A program made the position numbers and the translations under genes. A stretch of DNA of 64,000 nucleotides from Chryseobacterium aureum. Its GTDB lineage: Bacteria > Bacteroidota > Bacteroidia > Flavobacteriales > Weeksellaceae. This document shows positions 24,686 through 32,831 of this stretch, piece after piece; position 1 is the first letter of the stretch; each line of letters starts with the position of its first letter. Under the pieces are notes generated by a model. That model saw only the letters and a list, made by a program, of their open reading frames with translations, did no database searches and was not told where the DNA came from. Location of the stretch: NCBI RefSeq assembly GCF_003971235.1, contig NZ_CP034661.1, positions 3,782,001-3,846,000 on the forward strand, given 5' to 3'.

Positions 24686-27600
24686 TGCGAAAATTTGTAC
24701 AGAATATAGTTTCCTTCTCGTTAAAAAACTCACTGATTGTTCTTTTGGGAACTTTTCTTTTGCTGGCCGGAGGAATCTATTCCTATATGCATACGCCTAT
24801 TGAAGCATTTCCGGATGTTACCAACACCAGAGTTAGGGTTATTACCCAATGGCCGGGAAGAAGTGCTGAGGAAATTGAAAAATTCGTCACCTTACCCATT
24901 TCCAAAGAAATGAATGCCATCCCTAATAAAACCTCCGTGCGTTCCATTTCCTTGTTCGGATTGTCTGTGGTGACGGTTATCTTTGATGATCATGTCAATG
25001 ATTTTTATGCCCAGCAGTACGCATCCAACAAGCTCGGAAATGTAAGCCTTCCCGCCGGAGCAGAATACAGCATTGAACCTCCTTCCGGTGCTACAGGTGA
25101 AATTTACAGGTATATTATCAAAAGTAAGCTTCCCATCAAAGAAGTAACGGCCATTCAGGATTGGGTGGTGGAAAGAGAATTGCTTGCTGTTCCGGGAGTG
25201 GCAGATGTGGTAAGCTTTGGTGGAGAAGAGAAAACCTATGAAATAAAAATTAATCCTACGGAATTACACAATTACGACCTTTCCCCCCTGGATGTGTATG
25301 AAGCGGTTTCGAAGAGTAATATCAATGTCGGAGGTGATGTAGTGGCAAAAGGTGATCAGGCTTATGTAGTGCGGGGGATTGGTCTTTTGGAGAAAAAAGA
25401 AGATATTGAGAATATTCAGATCGAGGTAAAAGGTTCTACGCCTATTCTGGTGAAACACGTAGCAGAAGTAAAGGTTTCAGCAAAACCCAGACTGGGGCAG
25501 GTAGGATACAACAAAGAAAATGACGTTGTAGAAGGAATTGTCATCATGCTTCGGGGTGAAAACCCAAGTGAAGTCATTGCAAGACTGAAAGACAGAATAG
25601 AGGAACTTAACGGGGGAGAACTTCCCGGTGACGTACAGATTGTTCCTATCATTGATCGTACAGAACTTGTGAACACTACCGTTCATACGGTTTCCAAAAA
25701 CCTTATTGAAGGAGTTATTCTGGTTTCCATCATTGTATTTATTTTCCTTTACAACTGGAGAACCACTTTCATTGTAGCATCAGTTATTCCTTTGGCTTTC
25801 CTGTTTGCTATTATTATGTTGAAAATTCAGGGATTGCCGGCCAACCTGATTTCCATGGGAGCACTGGATTTCGGATTGCTTCTGGAAGGAACACTGGTGA
25901 TTGTAGAACATGTCTTTGTTGCCCTCGAGCTTAAAGCAAAAAAGATAGGACTGCGGAGATTCAACAAGATTTCAAAACTGGGAATCATTAAGAAAAGCGC
26001 AGGAAGTGTGGCAAGCTATATTTTCTTTGCCCTGTTGATTCTTATCGTTGCCCTGATGCCGATTTTCTCTTTCCAGAAAGTTGAAGGAAAAATGTTCTCA
26101 CCATTGGCATTTACGCTGGGATATGCATTATTAGGATCATTGATATTAAGTTTGACCTACGTTCCGGCAATGTGTAAACTGCTATTGACAAAGAATATTG
26201 AAGAAAAAGAAAACTTTATTTCAAGATTCTTCAGAGTGAATATCTATAGGATTTATGAATTCAGCGACCGTCACAAAAAAGGATTTATCATTGGTTTTGT
26301 TGCTTTGCTTGCTGTTTGCGGATGGAGATTCTCCAATTACGGATCCGAATTTTTGCCCAAACTGAATGAAGGCGCCATCTACGTGAGAGCAACACTTCCA
26401 AACAGTGTCAATCTGGATGAGTCTGTACGGTTGACCAAAGAAATGAAGGAGATTCTTATGAAATACGATGAAGTGAAATTTGTGATGACTCAAACTGGCC
26501 GTCCAAATGATGGAACAGATCCCACCGGATTTTTTAATATCGAATTCAATATCCAGCTCAAGCCGGAAAATGAATGGAAGAAAACAATATCCAAAGAAGA
26601 GCTTCTTGAAGAAATGAGAGTCTCCCTTGAGAGATTTCCGGGAATCAATTTTGGATTCAGCCAGCCGATACAGGATAATGTGGAAGAATATGTAGCAGGA
26701 GTAAAAGCGCCGCTGGTCATTAAAATTTTTGGTAATGATCTTTTCGAACTTGAAAATTATGCCAATAAAGTAGCTAATTCCATCAGAACAGTTCCGGGAA
26801 TATCAGATGTGAATGTTTTTAAAAATATAGGGCTTCCGGAATTGAGAATACAGCTTCATGATTCCAAAATGGCAAAATATGGAGTTTCCACAGCAGATGC
26901 ACAGGCCGTTATTGAAATGACCATCGGAGGACAGGCTGCCACCAAGTTTTATGAAGAAGAAAGAATGTTTGACGTAATGCTTAGGTTTGAGAAAGAATAC
27001 AGGGATACTCCTGAAAAAATGGGAAATATTCTCATCCCTACCCAAGATAATAAAAAAGTTCCGCTGAAAGAAATTGCAACCATTGATTATCATACCGGAC
27101 CGTCATTTATTTACCGTGAAGGAAACAGCAGATATATTGGAGTTGGATTTAATATTGAAGGACGTGACCTCGGAAGTACCATTAAGGAAGCAAAAGCAAA
27201 GGTGGATAAAGAAGTGAAGCTTCCTAAGAACCATAAAATGACCTGGGCCGGTGAATTTGAAAGCAAAGAAAGAGCTGCAAAACAGCTGGCTATGGTAGTG
27301 CCGATTTCTTTAGTGCTTATTCTGATGCTTTTGTATTTCAATTTCGGAAACATAAAAGACACATTGATTTCTTCCATTACATTGGCATTTGCGTTTATCG
27401 GAGGGTTTTTATCCCTTTGGTTTACAGGAACCATCTTCGGAATTTCAGCAGGAATCGGTTTCATCATCCTTTTCGGAGTGGCAACCATAGACGGGATCGT
27501 TCTGATTGGAGTCATGAAAGAGAACCTGCAAAACAGGATGTCACTTAAAGAATCTATCTCTCTGGGGGTTAAAAGCCGGATCCGTCCGGTAGTGATGATC

Positions 27601-27783
27601 GCCCTGATGGGGTCTATGGGACTTCTCCCCGCAGCAATGTCCAATGGTATGGGGTCCGAAATTCAGAAGCCTTTAGCCATTATGATTGTAGGAGGATTAA
27701 TCATATGTATGCTTTTGTCATTTACTGTACTGCCAATTATCTTTCATTATGCCTACCGTAAAAAGCATAAGGAAACAATATAG
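24685..27783 (+). CDS. CusA/CzcA family heavy-metal RND pump
   Basis: 1032 aa, full length, twelve predicted transmembrane helices with two large periplasmic loops. The TM4 proton-relay region reads LDFGLLLEGTLVIVE; in CzcA the matching acidic residues are Asp402, Asp408 and Glu415, so here the middle one is Glu. Conserved blocks include EAFPDVTNTRVRVIT, TQTGRPNDGTDPTG and RIRPVVMIALMGSMGLLP. I cannot tell from sequence whether the substrate is Zn/Co/Cd or Cu/Ag. The gene ends the operon, 28 bp before a terminator. Confidence 0.95.
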   Translation: MRKFVQNIVSFSLKNSLIVLLGTFLLLAGGIYSYMHTPIEAFPDVTNTRVRVITQWPGRSAEEIEKFVTLPISKEMNAIPNKTSVRSISLFGLSVVTVIFDDHVNDFYAQQYASNKLGNVSLPAGAEYSIEPPSGATGEIYRYIIKSKLPIKEVTAIQDWVVERELLAVPGVADVVSFGGEEKTYEIKINPTELHNYDLSPLDVYEAVSKSNINVGGDVVAKGDQAYVVRGIGLLEKKEDIENIQIEVKGSTPILVKHVAEVKVSAKPRLGQVGYNKENDVVEGIVIMLRGENPSEVIARLKDRIEELNGGELPGDVQIVPIIDRTELVNTTVHTVSKNLIEGVILVSIIVFIFLYNWRTTFIVASVIPLAFLFAIIMLKIQGLPANLISMGALDFGLLLEGTLVIVEHVFVALELKAKKIGLRRFNKISKLGIIKKSAGSVASYIFFALLILIVALMPIFSFQKVEGKMFSPLAFTLGYALLGSLILSLTYVPAMCKLLLTKNIEEKENFISRFFRVNIYRIYEFSDRHKKGFIIGFVALLAVCGWRFSNYGSEFLPKLNEGAIYVRATLPNSVNLDESVRLTKEMKEILMKYDEVKFVMTQTGRPNDGTDPTGFFNIEFNIQLKPENEWKKTISKEELLEEMRVSLERFPGINFGFSQPIQDNVEEYVAGVKAPLVIKIFGNDLFELENYANKVANSIRTVPGISDVNVFKNIGLPELRIQLHDSKMAKYGVSTADAQAVIEMTIGGQAATKFYEEERMFDVMLRFEKEYRDTPEKMGNILIPTQDNKKVPLKEIATIDYHTGPSFIYREGNSRYIGVGFNIEGRDLGSTIKEAKAKVDKEVKLPKNHKMTWAGEFESKERAAKQLAMVVPISLVLILMLLYFNFGNIKDTLISSITLAFAFIGGFLSLWFTGTIFGISAGIGFIILFGVATIDGIVLIGVMKENLQNRMSLKESISLGVKSRIRPVVMIALMGSMGLLPAAMSNGMGSEIQKPLAIMIVGGLIICMLLSFTVLPIIFHYAYRKKHKETI

Positions 27784-27810
27784 TTAGTTTCTTTTATTTT
27801 GTTCATTATG

Positions 27811-27846
27811 AGGCCGGGATCCGTGAGGAAGATCCCGGCCTTTTTT
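27811..27846 (+). terminator. Rho-independent terminator of efflux operon
   Basis: A GC-rich 10-bp stem GGCCGGGATC/GATCCCGGCC followed by T6, 28 bp after the pump gene. The T-run touches the 3' end of the convergent gene at 27848. Confidence 0.93.
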
Positions 27847-27847
27847 G

Positions 27848-28603
27848 TTACGTATTCTTTGTAGATTCCAAAATCTCAATATTTTTCACCACATCACTGC
27901 TTTCGCAATTTTTTAGTTCTTTTAAAAGGGAAGGAGTGAGGATGTTCGGATTCAGGATTTGGGCAGCGACTTTTGCAGCTGCATAATCTACAATGCCGAT
28001 GACAGATTCTCTTAAGAAATTCGGAGTGTTGGAAGCAATCACTGCTGTTGCCCAGGAAGTATCTCTTGCTTTGGAAATGGCAAAATCTAGTACAGCATTG
28101 TCTTTACCATTAGAAAGCCTGTCAATGAGATCTATTGGATAGCAGATTGTATTCAGAGAATCCTGCACATTCTGATTGATGGAAGCAATGACGTTATTAA
28201 TGTTCTCAAAATCTTTTTTCAAAGGATTTATTTTCCGGTAAGGCATAATAGAAGCAGCGGAAATACCCAGATCGAGATTGATGTGTGCATTCATGCCCAA
28301 AAAGATATGCTGTAATATCAGAAGATTTTTATTTTTAGTGGCTTCAAAAGCGGTATGCCATGAATGCGTGCATTTTTCCCCTTTGCTATAGCTGTCCCAT
28401 GCCTGAAGATATCTATCTGCAAAAGCAATGTCAAGCAAAGTCATTCTGACATTGTCTTCAAATTTTTTCTGCTGGATTCCTTTCAGGACCTGTGCGGTCA
28501 TAATTCTGTAGGTGCAGGCAAAATATCCTGCGGGACTCTTGTTTTCCTTACACCAGATGATGATTTCATCCAGTTTTTTCAGAACTTCCTCAATGGTTTT
28601 CAT
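27848..28603 (-). CDS. DUF5995-like protein
   Basis: 251 aa, soluble and helical, with no signal peptide. Conserved-looking blocks YRIMTAQVLKGI, FADRYLQAWDSY and LQHIFLGMNAHINLDLGI, with the His-rich centre, match what I remember of the DUF5995 family; no function is established for it. The His/Asn/Asp pattern (NAHINLDLG) could form a metal site, which is only inference. It converges on the metal efflux operon and is separated from the peptide gene by its own upstream region. Confidence 0.7.
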   Translation of the reverse strand: MKTIEEVLKKLDEIIIWCKENKSPAGYFACTYRIMTAQVLKGIQQKKFEDNVRMTLLDIAFADRYLQAWDSYSKGEKCTHSWHTAFEATKNKNLLILQHIFLGMNAHINLDLGISAASIMPYRKINPLKKDFENINNVIASINQNVQDSLNTICYPIDLIDRLSNGKDNAVLDFAISKARDTSWATAVIASNTPNFLRESVIGIVDYAAAKVAAQILNPNILTPSLLKELKNCESSDVVKNIEILESTKNT

Positions 28604-28629
28604 AATGGTTTTGTTGATCTAAATATACT

Positions 28630-28656
28630 AAAAAAGTGAGCCGGAAAGCTCACTTT
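28630..28656 (-). terminator. Terminator of peptide gene
   Basis: On the minus strand AAAGTGAGC/GCTCACTTT is followed by further T residues, 19 bp beyond the peptide gene stop codon. Confidence 0.85.
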
Positions 28657-28674
28657 ACATATTGTTCATTCAAA

Positions 28675-28911
28675 TTATGGGTTGATGATGATCGGGTCAG
28701 GAAAAGGCTCAAGAACCAATGGTTTGCACATGGCTGCCGGTTGGCACGTTCCTCCCATGCATATAAAATTCGTCATCGTAGTGGTGCCGTCAGGACATCT
28801 GATCATTGCTTCACCAGGGCATCCTCCGGGACATTGTGCAGGATAAAGTGTTCCGCCGAATACCTCTTTCAATTTTGTTCTCGAAAGTTTTGTAATGGTT
28901 GATTTTTTCAT
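28675..28911 (-). CDS. Double-glycine leader peptide with six cysteines (bacteriocin-like)
   Basis: 78 aa. The leader MKKSTITKLSRTKLKEVFGG ends in Gly19-Gly20, the cleavage signature of peptidase-C39 ABC exporters; the pattern KLxRxxLKxVxGG is known from Bacteroidota natural-product and bacteriocin-like precursors. The core of 58 aa holds six Cys (in AQC, GGC, IRC, FIC, GTC and AMC), many Pro and Gly, and the C-terminus LEPFPDPIIINP. No modifying enzyme, exporter or immunity gene is adjacent. It has its own terminator, and 177 bp separate it from the next gene upstream. Confidence 0.75.
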   Translation of the reverse strand: MKKSTITKLSRTKLKEVFGGTLYPAQCPGGCPGEAMIRCPDGTTTMTNFICMGGTCQPAAMCKPLVLEPFPDPIIINP

Positions 28912-29032
28912 GAGTTTAATTTTTAATTATGGTGTTGGTCTGTTTTTAAATCGCTTACAATGAGTGATATAGAAAGGTGTGTTTATATGCTAAAATAATC
29001 AAATTAATTCATTCATTGATCATTATGGCAGT

Positions 29033-29066
29033 AAAAAAGGTTATCCCAAAATGAGATAACCTTTTT
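29033..29066. terminator. Bidirectional terminator
   Basis: A stem AAAAAGGTTATC/GATAACCTTTTT with a 9-nt loop, flanked by A- and T-runs, ends the T9SS protein gene at 29089 (-). Confidence 0.85.
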
Positions 29067-29088
29067 ATGATATAAATTTCTTGAAACG

Positions 29089-30684
29089 TTACTTTTTAAT
29101 CGCTTTGATTGCTTTTACAGTTCCATCTTCCATATAAAGGTTGATCAGGTATAATCCTGAATTCAGTTCAGAAAGATATAGCTCGGTGCTTGGGCTAAGG
29201 GTTTTTATTACTCTGCCCGAAACATCACTTACTATAATAGATTTTACACCTTTTGTATCAGAAATTCTCAATACATCCTTAAATGGATTAGGGTAAGCAG
29301 AAATCTCTGTTTTCTTGCTCAGGTTGATATCTGAAGTAGAAAGTACATCCTGAACACTTATGGTATAGTCTTCTGCCTGACCTTGGTTAAGATCCGCACA
29401 TGGATTGGATAATTCTGTTCTTACAGACGTTGTTGAGCTGTTAAAATGATATTTGATTCTCATTCTGGTATTGCCTAAAGCAGCCGTAGCAGGAACAGCG
29501 ATCGTCTTATTAACGGTTAAAGGAGTACCGGTACCTCCTGCGAAATCGGAAGTAACAAAGTAAGATTCACCAGCATCGGCAAAACTTCCGTTTTGATTCC
29601 AGTCTATGAATACAGTAAATCCGAATCGGTTGGTGGTGCCCACTGAGGTTCCTGTCATGCTTATAGGATAAGAAGTACCTCTTACAACACTGGCTATTTT
29701 ATTGGTGAAGTTTTCCTGGCCGTCACCAGTATTGGCAGTAGCGCTGGAGGCGTTTGTCATATTACTGAAAACAACATTGGATATAGGATATACACCAAGT
29801 TTGGCCAGAAGAGGACCACAATAAGGAGCAAAAGGATTAGCCCCGGTTGTGAATGAAATTTCCGGACAGCCTGTAGCGTCTCCTAAAGCATTGGTAGGAG
29901 TTACAGTGGTATATAAAGTTGTATTTTGAGGAAAAGCACTGGATGCGGTAGGTGTATAGAATGTGTTGAATGTGGTTCCGTTATAGATATTGGAAGCACC
30001 TGAAGTTGTACCTACCTTAATTTTATAGGATTCTGCTCCGGCTGTTGCTGCCCAGGAAATCTGCTGACGAACAGATGCTCCGGTTGCACCACTTACAGGA
30101 GCACTTATAGTGGTACATGCAGGTAGGGCAGTAACTTCCTGTTTAATTTTTACATTATCTATAAAACTGTAAAAATCATAAGTAGTTCCCGTAGTCCCTA
30201 CTGTTTGAATTCGGAGTATAAAATTTCCGTTTACATTGGCACTTTCAGGGATGGTACCTGTATATGAAGCGCAGGTCTGGGCCGCCGAAGTTAATGTAAT
30301 AGGAGTACTAACCGGTGTATAGGTGGTTCCTCCGTCTGTAGAGTATTCCACGTTAATATTTCCTCCGATTAAGGTGGAAGTATCGTAGGCAAGCGTTGAA
30401 TAAGAAAAAGAAATATCAATCTTTTTTCCATTAGCGGTTACACTTGCCGGCTTGGTGTATAACAGATTTATAGTTCTGTTAGCGGTACTCGAACCGTATG
30501 ATTCGGCCCCTATGGATATTGCGCCGTCACAATTTCCTACTATATAGGTAGTAGGAGTTCCGGTATATCCGCCAGTAATTGTAAAGCCTGGATAAGTTCC
30601 GTTCTCAAAACTTTCAGTGACTAAAATCTGTGCGCTGCCCATGATAGAGAGCGCCGTAAAACTCAAGAATAGTAATTTTTTCAT
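29089..30684 (-). CDS. Secreted protein with GEVED and T9SS sorting domains
   Basis: 531 aa from MKKLLFLSFTALSIMGSAQ at 30684; a 21-codon upstream extension lacks a signal peptide and is ignored. Domains in order: a beta-sandwich region that could bind ligand (about 25-190, ESFENGTYPGF, YSFIDNVKIK), a fibronectin III-like segment (about 200-290, AGAESYKIKVGTTSG), a GEVED domain (about 310-450, IDWNQNGSFADAGE, QGQAEDYTISV) and a T9SS type A domain (about 462-531, AYPNPFKDVLRI). Probably surface-displayed or released; no catalytic residues are evident. Confidence 0.9.
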   Translation of the reverse strand: MKKLLFLSFTALSIMGSAQILVTESFENGTYPGFTITGGYTGTPTTYIVGNCDGAISIGAESYGSSTANRTINLLYTKPASVTANGKKIDISFSYSTLAYDTSTLIGGNINVEYSTDGGTTYTPVSTPITLTSAAQTCASYTGTIPESANVNGNFILRIQTVGTTGTTYDFYSFIDNVKIKQEVTALPACTTISAPVSGATGASVRQQISWAATAGAESYKIKVGTTSGASNIYNGTTFNTFYTPTASSAFPQNTTLYTTVTPTNALGDATGCPEISFTTGANPFAPYCGPLLAKLGVYPISNVVFSNMTNASSATANTGDGQENFTNKIASVVRGTSYPISMTGTSVGTTNRFGFTVFIDWNQNGSFADAGESYFVTSDFAGGTGTPLTVNKTIAVPATAALGNTRMRIKYHFNSSTTSVRTELSNPCADLNQGQAEDYTISVQDVLSTSDINLSKKTEISAYPNPFKDVLRISDTKGVKSIIVSDVSGRVIKTLSPSTELYLSELNSGLYLINLYMEDGTVKAIKAIKK

Positions 30685-30741
30685 ATTGGTAAAAGTTTTA
30701 TTTACCGAATATAATACTATTTTGTGGTAAAACAAAATATG

Positions 30742-30787
30742 AATCAAAATTCATTATTGTTAAAGTAAAAAATAATGAATTTTGATT
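30742..30787. repeat. Perfect 17-bp inverted repeat
   Basis: AATCAAAATTCATTATT (30742-30758) and its exact reverse complement (30771-30787) are separated by 12 nt. It lies between the YciI-like gene and the T9SS protein gene, both on the minus strand. It could end the pncB/YciI transcript, or be a regulator site for the T9SS gene; the minus-strand side has only a broken T-run. Confidence 0.7.
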
Positions 30788-30867
30788 TTATTCTAAATAT
30801 TTTTCACTGTTTTGTTGTTTTTGTTTAAAAATTCAAATTACAAAACTGAATAGGTAGGGTTAAACGG

Positions 30868-31335
30868 TTAGGGATTTTCTTTTGAAATTTCATCATGATG
30901 CTTAAGGTATAATGGCAAAGCAGCCGAGCCATACCAGGGGAAAATTTCATAACTGAAAACACCAGCCTGAACCGCCGGATCTGTTTTTACCCACTGCTCT
31001 GCTTCTTCTTTAGATCGGGTATTGAAAATAAACATACCGCGGTAATTTTCCTTATTTTGTTCAAGGAAAGGTCCGGCCACAACAATTTTGCCTTCCTCTG
31101 CCAGTTTTCCGATATTGGCCATGTGCCCCTTCATAAGTTCACCCATTTTGGCTTTGTCTTCTATCTTGACGGTACCTGATGTCAGCATGACAATGGTATA
31201 AGGTTTCATTCCATATTTGTCGGCCCCTAAAGAAGTTGCCAGTTCCTGATTGAATGTTGGCTTTTCTTTTTTCTGCTGGGCAAATGAAAGTCCTGCAATC
31301 AGAATGGTAAGGGTGAGGGAAATTTTCAGATTCAT
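30868..31335 (-). CDS. Secreted YciI-like (YCII domain) protein
   Basis: 155 aa with a signal peptide (about 1-19, ending SFAQ). The YCII domain (about 45-140) contains YTIVMLTSGTVK, HMANIGKLAEEGKIVVAGPF and FIFNTRSKEEAEQWVKTDP, with the His and Asp positions typical of the fold. YciI proteins are usually cytosolic and of unknown function; the export signal is unusual but recurs in Bacteroidota. It starts 4 bp after the pncB stop, so the two are in one operon. Confidence 0.85.
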   Translation of the reverse strand: MNLKISLTLTILIAGLSFAQQKKEKPTFNQELATSLGADKYGMKPYTIVMLTSGTVKIEDKAKMGELMKGHMANIGKLAEEGKIVVAGPFLEQNKENYRGMFIFNTRSKEEAEQWVKTDPAVQAGVFSYEIFPWYGSAALPLYLKHHDEISKENP

Positions 31336-31339
31336 ATTG

Positions 31340-32518
31340 TTAGTTTTTGATTCTTAAAAATTCTTTGGCCAGTTCAATCATTTTAGGATCTCCTGTATAT
31401 TTCCCGTGTTCATCAGAAAGTTTCACCGTAGGAATCCACTCTTTATTAGGAGCCTGTACACCAATAAGTTTCATGACGATATTCATTGGCTTTAATCCTA
31501 CATCGTTCGTAAGATTGGTTCCGATGCCGAATGAAATTCCGATTTTTCCTCTGCAGTAATTGGTAATTTCCTCTACTTTTTCAAGATTTAATGCATCAGA
31601 AAAAATAATATATTTAAACATAGGATTAATGCCGTTTCTTTGATAGTGGGCAATGGTTTTATCAGCAAATTCTAAAGCATCAACACTGTCATGACGGACT
31701 CCGTCAAAAAGCTTGGCAAATTTTTTATCAAACTGCTGGAAGAAAACGTCTGTGGTATAAGTATCAGAAAGGGCTACTCCAAGATCACCTCTATACACAT
31801 CTACCCAATGTTCCAGAGCCAGCTCGTTGGCCATTTTGAATCCGTATTCGGCAGCATGGAACATAAACCATTCATGCGCATGGGTTCCAATTGGCTTTAC
31901 GCCGTACTTCATCGCAAAATGTACATTTGAACTTCCGATGAACGTAGAATCTTTTTTCTGGGTTAAAGCTTCCATTACCAGGTTCTGAACCTTATAGGAA
32001 TGTCTTCTTCTGGTCCCAAATTCTGCAAATGTTACCCCAAGCCTGCCCAATGAGTCCGCTTTTTCCAGCGTTTTGCTCATCACCACTTCATTGGAGTCTC
32101 TTTCCATGTGGTTCATTTCATAATGCAGCTCGCTGATCAATGCCAGCAGCGGAACTTCCCAAAGAATTGTTCTGTACCATAAACCTTCTACAATCACAGA
32201 AAGGTCTCCTCCTTCCTGGCGTATTTTTACTTCGGACGGATCATAGTGATAGCCTTCTAAAAAATCAAGATAGGGTAGGTCTATATATGGGCAAGTTCTT
32301 GCCATGAACTTTTTCTCGTCTTTCGTAAGTTTAAGTTCAGCCATTTTATTAACCGCTTCTCTTAAAGCAACATCAAATCCTTCCGGAAAGTGGTGTTTTC
32401 CCCTGTTGATAAATTCATATTTTACAATAGAACTTGGGAATAGCTTTACCACAGCATTCTGCATGGTTATTTTATAAAAATCATTATCAAGGATCGAGTT
32501 GAGTCTTACGTCGTTCAT
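31340..32518 (-). CDS. pncB: Nicotinate phosphoribosyltransferase
   Basis: 392 aa from MNDVRLNSILDNDFYKITMQ at 32518; a 53-codon extension to 32677 is not supported by family length (E. coli PncB is 400 aa). Key blocks are LDNDFYKITMQNAVV, FAEFGTRRRHSYKVQ (with the His that is phosphorylated in the family), and FGIGTNLTNDVGLKPMNIVMKL. The enzyme makes nicotinate mononucleotide from nicotinate and PRPP, with ATP use, in the NAD salvage pathway. It is followed by the YciI-like gene after 4 bp. Confidence 0.95.
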   Translation of the reverse strand: MNDVRLNSILDNDFYKITMQNAVVKLFPSSIVKYEFINRGKHHFPEGFDVALREAVNKMAELKLTKDEKKFMARTCPYIDLPYLDFLEGYHYDPSEVKIRQEGGDLSVIVEGLWYRTILWEVPLLALISELHYEMNHMERDSNEVVMSKTLEKADSLGRLGVTFAEFGTRRRHSYKVQNLVMEALTQKKDSTFIGSSNVHFAMKYGVKPIGTHAHEWFMFHAAEYGFKMANELALEHWVDVYRGDLGVALSDTYTTDVFFQQFDKKFAKLFDGVRHDSVDALEFADKTIAHYQRNGINPMFKYIIFSDALNLEKVEEITNYCRGKIGISFGIGTNLTNDVGLKPMNIVMKLIGVQAPNKEWIPTVKLSDEHGKYTGDPKMIELAKEFLRIKN

Positions 32519-32831
32519 AATATGTGTAATTTTAACGCAAATATAAAAATAAAAAATAATATCCCCTAAATGTAAGGCGATTTTTTTGAAATATTTCCAT
32601 GCTTTTGATGGAGTTATCTGCCAGAGTGAGAATTGTGCATCCTTCTTCTTTCCGGCCCGGCAGTATAAACGCCTCATTTGAGATCTGGGATGCAGGCAAT
32701 TTAAAGCGGTATTTCACCGGGTAATGTTGTAAGAAATATTCGAAGATGTTGATTTATAGGTACATCTGTATCTTTTTTATAATAAGATTTAATAATTTAC
32801 TTTTGTCTCCCATATTTATCTAGACAGTAAC
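32519..32831. other. Intergenic region upstream of pncB and GT-C-like gene
   Basis: About 310 bp between divergent genes. It holds the -7 box TACTTTTG (32798-32805) of the plus-strand gene. Minus-strand frames stay open for 60-odd codons (32532-32717) but show no recognisable protein. I see no repeat or terminator. Confidence 0.4.
32798..32805 (+). promoter_or_regulatory. -7 promoter box of GT-C-like gene
   Basis: TACTTTTG matches TAnnTTTG 26 bp before the ATG at 32832. No clear -33 TTG. Confidence 0.4.

Noticed and set aside
32532..32717. 61-codon minus-strand frame upstream of pncB
   Set aside because: No known domain and no good start context; it overlaps the plausible N-terminal extension of pncB in another frame. 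I cannot rule out a remnant, but do not call it.
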